Assembly (NCBI GenBank): GCA_018907035.1
Contig: JACCIC010000004.1
Span: 7,586,001-7,650,000, forward strand
Reading direction: 5' to 3'
DNA from: Sycobia sp. Sy_11
Taxonomy: Eukaryota; Arthropoda; Insecta; Hymenoptera; Epichrysomallidae
Length of the DNA stretch: 64,000 bases
The position numbers and the translations under genes are program-made. This document shows positions 45,411-57,206 of this stretch, one piece after another. The notes under the pieces were generated by a model. That model was not told the origin of the DNA and ran no database searches. It saw only the letters and a list, made by a program, of their open reading frames with translations. The number at the start of each line of letters is the position of its first letter. Position 1 is the first letter of the stretch.

Positions 45411-47201
45411 ATTTTAACATAATTACTAATTACTTAGAATGCATTAATAAATGTAAAGATAGATGTAACTTTTTATTTGTGCCTTGCTAAATTTGAAGTT
45501 AAAATGTTAACTAAATGGCAAGTGATAAGCAAAAGTTTAAACAAAAATGTTCTCAACTTCTATTAATCGTATAAAAATGTGCAAGGGCTCAAAATTTTTC
45601 TTTTTTTAAACTTAATAAAACGTATTTCAGTTCACTATTTTAGCACTAAAAACTTCCGAGATAGCATCCCTAGCAACGGTGTTTTTCACTTTAAACAATA
45701 TAAATATTTAGTTAAAAAATCTGGTCTTTTCAGCTTTGATTACTATTAATACTCTAACGAATACATTTTACTGCATTGAAAAATTCAAGCCGTTGGCGAA
45801 CTTTGCAATCGTTAATTTTCAATATAAATAATTTTGCAACTGGTCGTCATATTGAAATTACACTTTGTAATTTGAAACACGTTATGAGTAGATAAAAAAC
45901 ATCTATTTACGCCATTATTATTGAATTTAAATTGTTTAAATAAATTTTATAGCTCTTTGAATATCAAAAATTTGTCCATTTTCATTGTTTATTTAACAAT
46001 AGAAAAATTGACTTTTTAAGTTTTTAATGTACGTACTTTTGTTCAGAATTATGTCCTGCGCAACTTTTATACGAAACATTTTTCGATTAGAGCAATAGTT
46101 TTTAAACTATTGAAGAAAAAGAAAAAAAAGAGCATTTGCTATTTTGCAATAATAAACACGTCGCCGATGAGTTATGAGCCCGACAATTTAGGGTCTTATT
46201 CAACACATCCTTAGCTATCATTTAGTGCAAAAAAATAGACGTTGGAAAAAATGTTGAATGTTGAAGTCAAGATATACGATAGTACCCTCGACCCTATTCC
46301 CCGCTCTTCTCGCAGAATGCGGGAGATAACCTTCCTCCTCCACTATATCTATGTCCTTTATCTCTAACTGCAAGCAAATTTCAAGGCACCGTTCAAGCGC
46401 GCAGTCTATGCTAGTATATAAGTCTATGGTTAATTTTAAAATTTTTCCGCGTTTTACGAAACCATGTACAAACTGGCATAAGTTGCGTTCTTAATATACA
46501 TGCAGTATGCAGTAATGTACATATATCATATAGTAATATATATGTAATATACACGTATGTATAAAACTAATAATTTCCGTAATTTGATTTATGAACCAAA
46601 CACCACCAACAGCCACCACCACTGGACCGGCTACTAAGTTATCACTGCACTGGTCACCAGCGCCAATGCCACCGGCCACCGGACGCCAATGCCATCAATA
46701 ACTACAATGAAGCGATAGTTGGTAGACTGATAGTTTTGTGATAACACGGCATTTCGCCATATTGTGATTTTGTGAAGCCTAACGTTATGTTTTCTTAATT
46801 AAATCAATGTTTTGAGCTAGAGTTTGCCGCTGGACTGGAATATTTAATTGTGATGGATAGCATTTAATTTTATTTTTATTGCGTGTTGCTGCATGTGCAC
46901 ATATTCTTATATAAGCAAGTATTAATATTTTTTTACTTTTAATAATTAGTAGATAATAAATAATCTTATATTTAATACTTTCTACTAATTGTATTTTAAA
47001 CCTTCAATGCTAAGCTACTAACAAGTTATAAGGACCAAATAGATTTCTACAGCTTTGACCATTAATTTAGCAAATAAAAAACAACTAACTTAAGAAAGAT
47101 TTGTACTTTGCCTAATCTCACTAAAGAAGTGAAAATAGTTAAGAAAAAAGGATTTCAAAAATCTAATTGAAAAAATATTAAGATCAAACTAAAGAGAGAC
47201 A
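45411..47201. other. Upstream region of the zinc-knuckle gene
   Basis: AT-rich with G+C-richer patches at 46.26-46.43 and 46.6-46.78 kb. The second contains CCACCACCACTGG-type repeats and TTCGCCATATTGTG, a GCCATxTTG motif typical of housekeeping start sites. The start of the gene at 47202 plausibly lies here. Not demonstrated. Confidence 0.4.
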
Positions 47202-47325
47202 ATGATGTTCCAGGAAGCAGATTCCAATCAAAGTAAGTTTATTGTACTATGTATTATTAACATTAAGAAAGTATTTAATAAAATAAATGCAAAAATCATA
47301 ATAATAAAACTTAAACTAAGAAAGA

Positions 47326-47356
<31 letters not shown>

Positions 47357-50300
47357 TAGAAGTTATTTTTCCAACCTAACAAACTTTTAGCGATTTTTTC
47401 TGATTTAATTTTCACAAATAATGTGCGATACAGATAAAAGAATTTAATTAAGTTTCAAAAAATTATTATACCATATTAATTTTGACAACACTTTAAATTT
47501 GACTTATTTGCAAATATTAATTAGGGGCTAGAGCACTCAATAAGAAGAAGTATAGAAATTATATAAAGAAAAAATAATCTCTAATGCTAATACTATTGTA
47601 ATATAGCTACTTAATGAATGAGCATTGTACAGTAAAGATAGTTGTCAGAGGTTGTTAATATAAAAAGAAATAGAAACTTGTGTAGTAAATTGTTAAAAAC
47701 TTGTGTAGTATTTTTTATTTTTTATGATTATGCATATCTGAACCAAAAAAAAAATAGTGACAACCGGAGTGCTGGAAATTCATAAAAACATGTACAACTG
47801 CTAAATTAAAAATTCAAAGTTTAAAGTTGATCAAAATGCATATGAAATTCATAACATAAATATTGTTAAATAATGGGTTTCTAGATAAGTGTTTAAAATG
47901 AATTAGTTAGAATTAATAAAAATTCTTTTGAATAAATTGTATTAAATTTTTGTACAATTATTTTCATTCGGGGATTAGTTAACGACCATAATAAAATGTA
48001 ATGAAAATTTTTTTAAATATTTTGAGCCCTTAATTTACTTGACTAGATAAAAATTGAAATTTTGACATCTAAATTTGTATATTTTTCAAGCTTATGAAGC
48101 AATTAATAGGGCAACTAATGAAGTAAAAACAGATAATAAACCTTCTTCTTGCTGTCATATACCCTGATTCTATCCTCTAAGAGTCTGCCCACATGAGCTA
48201 CTTGTTCCCTTGACACATAGCTGGTTTTGGCTCATTCTCGATCTAACACAAATTCTGAAATAAAACACTAATAAATTGAAAATATCACTGAATAAATCAT
48301 CTAATTTGCAGTCATAATGTGAAAAACTAATGCATGCCTAATTATGAATTTACTTCAATTGCTTCATGTTAACCATCTAATTTCAAAATCAAAAAAGAAG
48401 AAAAAAAACTATTATAATGTACATAATGTAAGTAAATTCATTCATATAAAGTCAAATAACATTTATAAACATTAACGTTGCTATATATTAAAATTTTTTT
48501 AATTAATTAATGCTGTTTATTAAAACTTTAAAATAAATATTATAAATTCAATATTTATATTTATATAAATATTTATATAAAATATGATAAATTTAATGAA
48601 TCATTAAAACATTTTAATATTCTTGTAAAGAATAATATAAATGAATAAAAAAAAAATTAATCCTTATATAAAATATAAATAATCATAAGAACATAGATGT
48701 AACGCAATTTCTGAAGATTGAGCTATTTTCAACTATTATTGCAACAGAGTCCAAGCAGAAATAAAGAAAAGTAAGAAACAGAAATAATTTGATAAAAAGG
48801 TTATTAAATAGCTTTCTGTTTGTCATCATCTTCTATAAAGTATTAGATTGTAATCATCATTTATTTGAACATTTATCTACATATTATATGAACACGAAAC
48901 TTTTGCATCAGTTCACAATATTCTTTTAAATTATTTAAAAGGTTTAATAATTACCAGAATCTATATATAAATATGCCTGTAGGATATATTTAAACATATT
49001 AACATTAATTATTTTTCTCAGCTTATAGAAGCCATATACAAACATCGATAATGGCGGTTGCAATACTAATTATGTTGTGACAAATAATGACAAAATAAAG
49101 AATCCTATTTATTTCACATAAAATAATATGTATAAAAAATAAGTACAGCTGTTGACTCAGGTGGGAAAGGCATCAATTGTTTACATTGCTAAACAACAAA
49201 TTTTGCTGGCAAAATCAAAACTGCTACATTTCCATTTTACAAAATTTCATTAAATATACTTTATAACCGTTTTTTCTAAATTCTTTGGTGGTGAAAATTG
49301 CAACTCATTATATATGTATAATAATTGAAAGTATTAGTGTTTCTGATAATTTTTTTTTATTTTTATGCTTCTGCATCTTTTGATATTGAAGAGGAACCTT
49401 TATAGGTTCGAAACGTTCGTTTTTTTGATAAAAATAAAAAAAGTTGAATAATAGAAACACTAATAGTTTTGATTATTCTAGTCCCTATACTAACAACTAA
49501 ATAGAAACAAATCACAAAATTATATTTAGAAGTTTTAGAGTATAAAATTTATGTAATAAAATCAATTGGTTGGAAATTAAAATGTTGTTGGCTAATATTT
49601 AAAAATAAGAATGAAATAGGGTTTTTATAAAACAGATGTGAGTGAATTTAAGGTAAAACTTGCGATAAGAATTTGAAGAACAGTTCATTTTATCTTATTT
49701 TTAAAAAATATAGATCTATTAAATTTACCATAGTTCAAAACGTATTCAAAATGAAGAAGAAGTGATTCTGTATTTTTAATTAATTAGGTTTATTGTATTT
49801 GAATATAAAATGAAAATGATCATTTCTAAAGAAGAATTTTCCAAAGTATAAAAATAAAATTTAATATATAAATTTGGAACAGCTAAAGATAGTTCAATTA
49901 AGCAATTTAAAGTGTGAACTTCAGTAGAAAGTGTATATAGAAGGACCTGAAAATACAGTTCGAGAGATTTTGACTAAAGATGAATTGAGTTGTGATATTA
50001 AAAGACAATTAATGTTAAAAAAAAAAAATTGAAATAAGAATATAAGTAGAAGTCTATAAAATAATTATACAAGTATGTTTATAATAAGTATGGAAAATTC
50101 AAAATTTACTTATGCTGACTGTGAACACTACTAAATATTTTTACCAGTGTTAGAGTATATTTATAAACTAATAATTATGCTGGCAGTCAAACAGCCTTTA
50201 TTTGCAATTACCCCTCTAGAATCTAAAATATATATTAAAAAATAAATATAAATGAAGTATTGTTAGTGAGGGAAAATCTGACTGCATACTTCGACAAAAA

Positions 50301-52373
50301 TTTTCACCCATATCTCACATTCGCTCGAAAAATGCTAGAAAAAAAGATGATAAGTATTTAATATAAAAATTATATCTGCAGGAATTGACGATGAATCTAA
50401 TGACAGATTAGCTATAGTACTAAAAAGAATCTGGAAAGAGGAAGATTTAGATTTATATTATAGTGGACAACGATTGTATCTAGCAACAGTGGATGGGGAT
50501 CTAACAAAACTTCACATAGTTTTTGAGGACTATAAATCTATAAAAATTGGACATCTATTAAAAGATAGTGAAATTGAGAGCTTAAGAGAAATTTGGCCTG
50601 AAGGTGTAAAAGTCTGGGAAATTAGACCTCCCTATGAATTATCAACTGATAAATTAACGAGAGGTGAAGGAAGAAAAATGATAGAAAGATCTGAAAAACG
50701 AACTCAAAAAAAAGCAGAAGAATACTTTGAAAAGTTTTTAAAATTTCAACAAGAATTTATGAGTTCTCAAATGAAAGTGACTGAATTATTGATTAAGGCT
50801 ACAGCAGAAGCGTTTGGCAAAAAATTAGATGAAGTATATAATAAAAAAGTTATGGGAAGTCACCCGACCCTACCTGAAACAGAATCGGTAGAGGTAAAAG
50901 AAAAATCAAAGTATCAAGATTCGGTATCTTTTAAGGATACAAATGAACAAATTAATGCTGAGGATTTAGAAGAAAAAATCCTTAATACACTAATTAGATC
51001 AGAAATGGTTGAGGAATTTTTACGTACTAAGAATACATCGTACAGAGAAGAATATGAAAATTGTAATTCTTACAAGGAAAGAGCAACAAGTAAAGAAAAA
51101 TTGATTCAAGAGGAAGATATACATGAGGAAGTTGAAAATAAGAATTGGAAACAAATGTATGGTAAGAGAGAAATTGACGATGATTTTCAAGAAAATGTAA
51201 GTATTAAAAAATTTACTTGTATATGTATTTATGAAAATTTACTAAAGATAGATTTGAACAATGAACAAAGTAACGTAAATAAAAATTTTGAGATAATTTT
51301 TTAAGAGGGTATTTGAGGTAAAAATAAAGGAAATAACAGAGTAAAAAATATTAAACAAATTAGCAAAATAAAACGTTAGACTTATTTGTTAGAATGACTA
51401 TTAGACGAGTCGTATGTCATATGAATGACTAAAGGAAAAATAAATTTGTAAGATGAATTTCAAGAGAAAGTGAAAATCTATAATTTAATAGTTAATATTT
51501 TAAAAACTATAAAAAAGGAAAAGAGAAATATGTTTCTGCAAGCCACTTTAGATACATATCCTAAAATTAGTGTAGCTGACTTTATTTATCAAGAAGATAT
51601 TTTTTTTAAAACTGAAAACTTTTATTTTACAGATAGAATTATCAAAAACCAAAGTAAATACTTGGAGAGATTCATCTTCTTGGGACAAACCTGCGGGACC
51701 TGGAGGACCTGGAGGACCTGGAGGACGAGTTTACCGAAATAGAAGTAAAAAGTCATTGGAAAAGACACGATGCTTTTCATGTGGAAAAAATGGACACTTG
51801 AGTACCAGTTGTCCAACTCCTGGACTAGTGCATTGTTACCGCTGTAATAAAACGGGTAATCATTTAGCTAAAGATTGTCGTCAATTTAAAGATAGTGAAA
51901 GACGAGACAGCTATAGAGAGACTGTTGCAAAGAGAAGGCCATACGATGACTCTTTTGGAGAAAAAACATCAAGAGAAAGATTTCCTCCCAGTACCAGTAG
52001 AGATGATAAAAGTAATTGGAAAAGATCTAAAACCACGGCCTACTGGAGTGATAAGGGTGAAGGTAAATACAATACAAATACATTGACAAATCTAAAGTAT
52101 TTTGGAAAATAGATAGAAAACTTACGAAATACTTGTACAACGAATTTTGATGATTTAAATGAAAAATTAAATATATAAATAAAGAGAGTAATTGAAAAAT
52201 ACAAAGAATAAGGGTGAGGAAATAAATGACTTGAGATAATGTTAAAATGAGCTTAAATAATGAACTTTTTGCTAAAATTTTTAAGCACGAATAGCATTGT
52301 TGTTCTTATTACTATAATGAGTTAATTGATAACATATTCTTTAATTACAGATAGTGACGGATCTAGGTACTAA
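47202..52373 (+). CDS. Two-zinc-knuckle (CCHC) protein, 432 aa, four exons
   Basis: Exons 47202..47232, 50382..51196, 51633..52062 and 52351..52373 join in phase (1,0,1) with GT-AG borders. Exon 1 (MMFQEADSNQ, donor A|GTAAGT) is the least certain. Exon 2 encodes an N-terminal domain I do not recognise (RLYLATVDGDLTKLHIVFED, SEIESLREIWPEGVKVWEIR). A Lys/Glu-rich helix likely to coil (KFLKFQQEFMSSQMKVTELL) and an acidic linker follow. Exon 3 encodes a GPGGPGGPGG run and two knuckles. The first is CFSCGKNGHLSTSC (residues 329-342, standard CX2CX4HX4C). The second is CYRCNKTGNHLAKDC (350-364), with one extra residue (CX2CX5HX4C). A Ser/Arg/Lys-rich tail ends DSDGSRY. Knuckles of this kind bind single-stranded nucleic acid. 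A domesticated retroelement gag or a cellular RNA-binding protein are both possible. No pol lies downstream. Confidence 0.72.
47233..50381 (+). other. Intron 1 of the zinc-knuckle gene
   Basis: AT-rich. It includes a short (TA)n at 47336-47357, an exon-like island on the minus strand at about 48129-48252, a GAAACGTT repeat block at 49.37-49.45 kb, and a MITE fragment near 50.18-50.30 kb. Otherwise empty. Confidence 0.5.
50175..50300. mobile_element. Partial MITE of the 14.3-kb family
   Basis: GGCAGTCAAACAGCC, TTGCAATTACCCCTCTAGAA and, at the other side, GAGGGAAAATCTGACTGCAT echo the core CAGTCAGATTGTC / CCCGTAGACTAATCTG of the larger copy. Outer ends missing. Confidence 0.4.
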
Positions 52374-54997
52374 CCTTCAATGTATTGAAGATTGGATTTG
52401 AACATGGCAAAGAAAAACCTAAGATAAGAATAGACAGACCTGTATATTCTTATATTACATTTATATAATTATAAATTAATAATACAAAATAAATAAAATC
52501 AGTTTTAAAATAAATAATATAAGAACTAAGCCGTTACTTATTGCCAGTTAGTAATTTCTAATTGTATTTGTATAAAATATCAAAATTGATATTTATAGTT
52601 GCTTATCTCTCGTATTATTGTAAGCATAATCGAAATATTGATTAGATTTTACTGATAACTGGCAATAGCTAGTAATTATTGTTTTGAAATTCTGTATATG
52701 TAACATAGATCATTATGTTAAGATTACTTAAATGATGTTACCTTTACTGATGGTACAGTATTTAAGAACTTATATAATTTATAAAACTTTTAAGTTAATG
52801 TGGCACTTTTTTTATGTAAAAACGAAAAGAACAATTTAACTATAGGTCTAACCCTTATTACAGTAAAATATTTAATAAAGAAAGTTATATAAAGGATTAA
52901 ATTGATGTATTTTCATTTTTATTATCCTTACATCAAAACGCTTGCTTACAATAAAGCAAATAGGTTAAAAAATTCTTAATTATGAAATATGGTATTTTGA
53001 TATTTTTATAATAAATATTTAATGCGCGAATTGAAAAATCAGAATATCATTCCAACTTTTTTAAAATTTATTTTTTTTTATTAATGTTTTAAGATTTTTT
53101 CTACGTTTGAGATGATATTAAATGATCCATTTCAAGCAAATAAATAATTTCAAATAATAAAAATACTGATTGGTGATGACTCGTGATAAGAAGTAAATGG
53201 TACACTTTGAATTCTTATTATTGTAATTTCTTTATTTTGTGAAAAGGGATATTTTATGTGATCTGAAATATCGCATAATGAAATAAACAATATTATAAAC
53301 AGCAGCGATCATTAGTTTTTTATTTCAGAGATTTAAATTTACAATTCATGAAAACAAAATTATTTGTTTTTAGATAAAAATAACAAGATGGGAGTTATTG
53401 AAATAAATGATTATTCTTTTTTTTAAATTTAAATACAAAATATGACTTCATTAGTTTTTTTTTTGTTATACCCATAAATCTAACAGATGTTTTTGTGTAA
53501 TGTTTAATTGTTTCTAAAAAACCATCAATGTGGATGTGAGAAAATCGATGGCAAGTGATTTTTAAATTTCTTTTTGCTATAAATAATAGTTGGATAATGA
53601 TATATTATATTGATTATATGATATATTATATTGACTATATAAAATCATAATAAAGAAAAAATAAATCAATCAATTCTTTAAGTTAATAAAGAGGTATTTA
53701 ATGAACTCGTGGGATAAAAGTTAAATAAAAAACAAAAAAAGGAAAAACAAATATAAAAACTAAGAATCATCTATCTCAGTTTTTTCATGTAAGTTATTAA
53801 AAGTTTTATTAAACTCGTCTTCAGCAAATCCAAATTCATCCAGGTAGGTACATTAATTCGAATTATAATGTTAGATTCGGAAATTGTACAATATCAGAAA
53901 TGAATGTTATACAATTTTGGATAAAAATGCTTAGACATTTTCGTTGCTTAAAAAAAATGATTTTGTTGAACAATAAAATTAATAGATTTTTTAGTTTTAC
54001 CATTGAAGAAATTTATATAATGTACAATATCTATAACAAATCTTATTAAATAATACTCAAAAACAAATTTAAATTGGTCGAAATAATGTAATTATGCGAT
54101 GTAAAATAAATAAAATAAAGTCTTTTTTATTGTTATTTTTTTTATTTATTTAAAAATGTATTGGACGTGTGTTAAGATTTTTTAAAAAAGGAACATTTAA
54201 CCATTTTACAACAATTTTCATTTTACTCATATTTTGAGCAACCAAACAATAATTTTCCACATTAACATTTGTTGTTCACAAACCTTATAAAATAAAATAT
54301 AAGCTTTTCAAATAATAACAATTATAACCATCTGATCAATTGCTAAGTGAGCATGTACATCATATGAAATCTATTAATAATACTTAAATTTATAATGAAA
54401 GTAATTGTAGTATTTAAATATTATTTCTTATATTAAAAATTCTTTTCCCTCAAAATTAAAACTATTATCTTTTAATTTTGATGCTACTACTGAATTTGTC
54501 AATAAACAAGTCGAGGACTAAATTTTTCACTTTTTTCTTCAAATTTTATTTGAATCTCCCAAAGTATTTCTCAAAATTTAAAAAGAATCTGATAAGATTA
54601 TACGGATTGAAATAAAAATTTTTTAAAAAAAGTGTTTTTTCGACATTGCATTGCCATTTTTTTTTAGATTAATTATATTTTTATCAGAACATGCAAAAAC
54701 ATATTTAATTATATGCTTTATTTGAGTAACATATATTGAGAATTCAAAATAAAATATTCAAGTCTTTTTTTACATAACTGAGATTAATTATTAAACTAAT
54801 ATATAATTTAAATTTAAATATAAATTTTAGAAAATAGATATTTATTTATATCTAAAATTAAGTACTTGTATAGAAGTCGACATTTTGATCAACGGAAGGC
54901 TAGACAAATAATTATAAATACTTTATAATTATTAAAATAAAATTCATAATAAAATACATAAAACGATCGGTTTCTAATATTATTCAAAAGTTGATGT
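52374..54997. other. 3' flank of zinc-knuckle gene and intergenic DNA
   Basis: AATAAATAAAATCAG-type signals follow the stop by about 110 bp. The remainder is AT-rich. One exon-like island at about 53767-53850 is open on both strands. Confidence 0.5.
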
Positions 54998-55245
54998 ATA
55001 CACTGAGAAAAAAATCTGTTATCAAGTAAATATTTTCTTGTTTTGTACCAAGTAAATTATTTTCTTAAATTGAGAAAGCATCTTCTTAAATCAAGGAAGT
55101 ATTTACTTAATGCAAGAAGAATTTACTTGAATCAAACCACGTACTCTTAAATCTAGTGCATCTTTTCTTACTTTAAGAAAATGATTTACTTGGTACAAAA
55201 CAAGTAATTATTTACTTGATATCAGAAAATAGTTTTTTCAATGTA
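54998..55245. mobile_element. Foldback MITE with CACTG-type ends
   Basis: The left arm TACACTGAGAAAAAAATCTG, then TTATCAAGTAAATATTTTCT and TGTTTTGTACCAAGTAAATT, is repeated in reverse complement at the right (AATGATTTACTTGGTACAAA ... TTTTTTCAATGTA). Arms are about 75-80 bp, total about 248 bp, no ORF. Probable non-autonomous DNA transposon; superfamily not assigned. Confidence 0.85.
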
Positions 55246-56569
55246 TAATCAACTATTTTTATTAAGTATAATGCACTTTCTTCTTCAATCAATTATATTT
55301 GTTTATGTACTGTCGGAAATATAATTATACATACCACTACGTCAACAATAATGCGGATAATCGTAAAGAGAATATATATACAAGAAATTACAGAACACAG
55401 TGAATATAAACAAATTATCTGATCGATGTATTGACAAACACTTTAATATAGCATAAAAATACAATTACAAGAAGCAAACTTCTAAATCCTGAACAAAAAA
55501 GCATTATTTCTTTGCTATTTTGAGGAATAAAAAACGAGCCTCTCTATTTTATAAATAAAATCAAAACTAAATATTCAAATCCATTGCACATACGAATTAT
55601 TATAAGTTTATAAAGTACATATAATGAACATAATCCTTAAATAAAAATCTTTTATTTTGGTTTCGTAAGAGATTTTCTAAAAAAACTAATCTACCATTAT
55701 ATGTATAAAACATTTTTTTTGTATAGCCTTAAAACATATAATTCCGCAAACGCGAGAAATATTTACCAGTACTTACTAGGCAGCAATTCTTCTAAATGCC
55801 ATAAGTACTGAGCGAACATGATCGAAGATACAATGCGTTAATTTTATACGAAAATTGATATATCTAAATCATATAAAAGGTGATACTAAAAATGACCTCA
55901 AATCATGACGATCTAAATATTTCGCTTTAAAAAAATATATCATTTAATTAAACTTAACAATTTGACTAAATTTTTTATTTAATTTTCCTACATTAAAAAA
56001 AATTCAGGCGATAAAACGCCTAAATATTGCACGTGAAAAAAAATTTTTCTAAAAACCAACTTTTTCATTTAGATATATGGAATTCCAATTTAATGGTACC
56101 CTAATGTCCAAAAAAAAAAACCCTGAAAAATAGAGTTTTGGTGTTATATATTTTTCTTCAACTTTCTAGCTCAATTTCTACGTTAAAGTTACTATATGAC
56201 AATTATCATCAATATCATATCGTTTAAAGAAAAAAAATTGCCTAAAATACATAAAAATGTAATAAACTATAATTATACAATTTGTAATTCTTATCGTTTG
56301 TTTACAAAATATTTAATAAAAAATTATTTACTTATTGATTAAATAAGTAATTTCTTTTTTTTGTGCAGATAATAATTTTGACTACAAATCACAGTTGAAT
56401 AATCTATATAGTCAAATTGTCAAGTGATAAATCGAGGGTTTTTTTTAAAGCTGACATATACTTAAATCGGTAAATCAAAGCCAATTTTCTATATAGGTAT
56501 ATATATAGAAAAGTAAAATATAAAGCTACACGATTACTCGGTCAATATCAGCAGATTTCAGTCTTATAC
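55246..56569. other. Intergenic, poly-G run at 56569-56582
   Basis: AT-rich without recognisable content, ending in a homopolymer of about 13-14 G just downstream of the zinc-finger terminal exon. Confidence 0.55.
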
Positions 56570-56712
56570 GGGGGGGGGGGGGAAGTGTACAAAACAATTT
56601 CCTCACTAAGCTAAGCCGAGGTTTCCAAAAACGCCGCCGGCACTGGTGCCGATGCGCAGCCAGTACCTTGCCGACGACGACGAGTAGCGGGAGGGGGTTA
56701 CTCGCCCTCGAT

Positions 56713-57206
56713 TCACCGATGCTCCATCGGCGCAGCCGAGCCGTCATCGTTGGCGTCGTCGCGGCCACCGCCGCCGCCGTCGCAGAGCGTCACGTGCTTC
56801 TTCATCTGGGCGGCCTTCCTGAAGCCGAGGCCGCAGCCGGCGCACTCGTACGGCTCGCAGCGCTCGTTGTGCACCTTCTCGACGTGGTTGCGCAAATTGT
56901 GCTTGTAGCGGGTGCGGAACGAGCAGTGCCGGCACGCGAAGTCCGGCTCCCGGCCGCAGAACTTGCGATGCTCCCTCGCGTCGCTGCAGTAGGCGAACGA
57001 GCGCTCGCACCCGTGGCAGCCGAAGGTGCGGGCCCCGTGCTGGCGGGCGGCGTGCCGGCCCAGGGACGAGGGGGTGGTGAAGCGCCGATTGCACCGGACG
57101 CAGACGAAGGAGACGGGTTGCTTGCAGTCGCGGCAGCGCGAGCGGCCGAGCTCGATGGGCCAGCTCTTGTTGCAGCCAAGGCAGATCGACATCTTCTCCT
57201 CGGGGC
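56713..57206 (-). CDS. Zinc-finger terminal exon (module A), G+C-rich
   Basis: The acceptor ATCAG|GC (phase 1) opens PEEKMSICLGCNKSWPIE; the stop is at 56713-56715. Domains in order: a paired-CxxC ribbon (CLGC...CRDC); a C2H2 finger (FVCVRCNRRFTTPSSLGRHA to H); CHGCERSFAYCSDAREHRKFC (C2HC, quoted without its first residues); a finger typical of lola-type proteins (FACRHCSFRTRYKHNLRNHV); and YECAGCGLGFRKAAQMKKHV ending THLC-like in Cys. It ends with a Gly/Asp-rich tail. DNA binding in the nucleus is inferred. Composition is about two-thirds G+C against under 30% around it. It is frame-compatible with the phase-1 donor of the exon at 62.7-63.2 kb, so it may be the last exon of that gene or one of several alternative ends. 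Confidence 0.82.
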
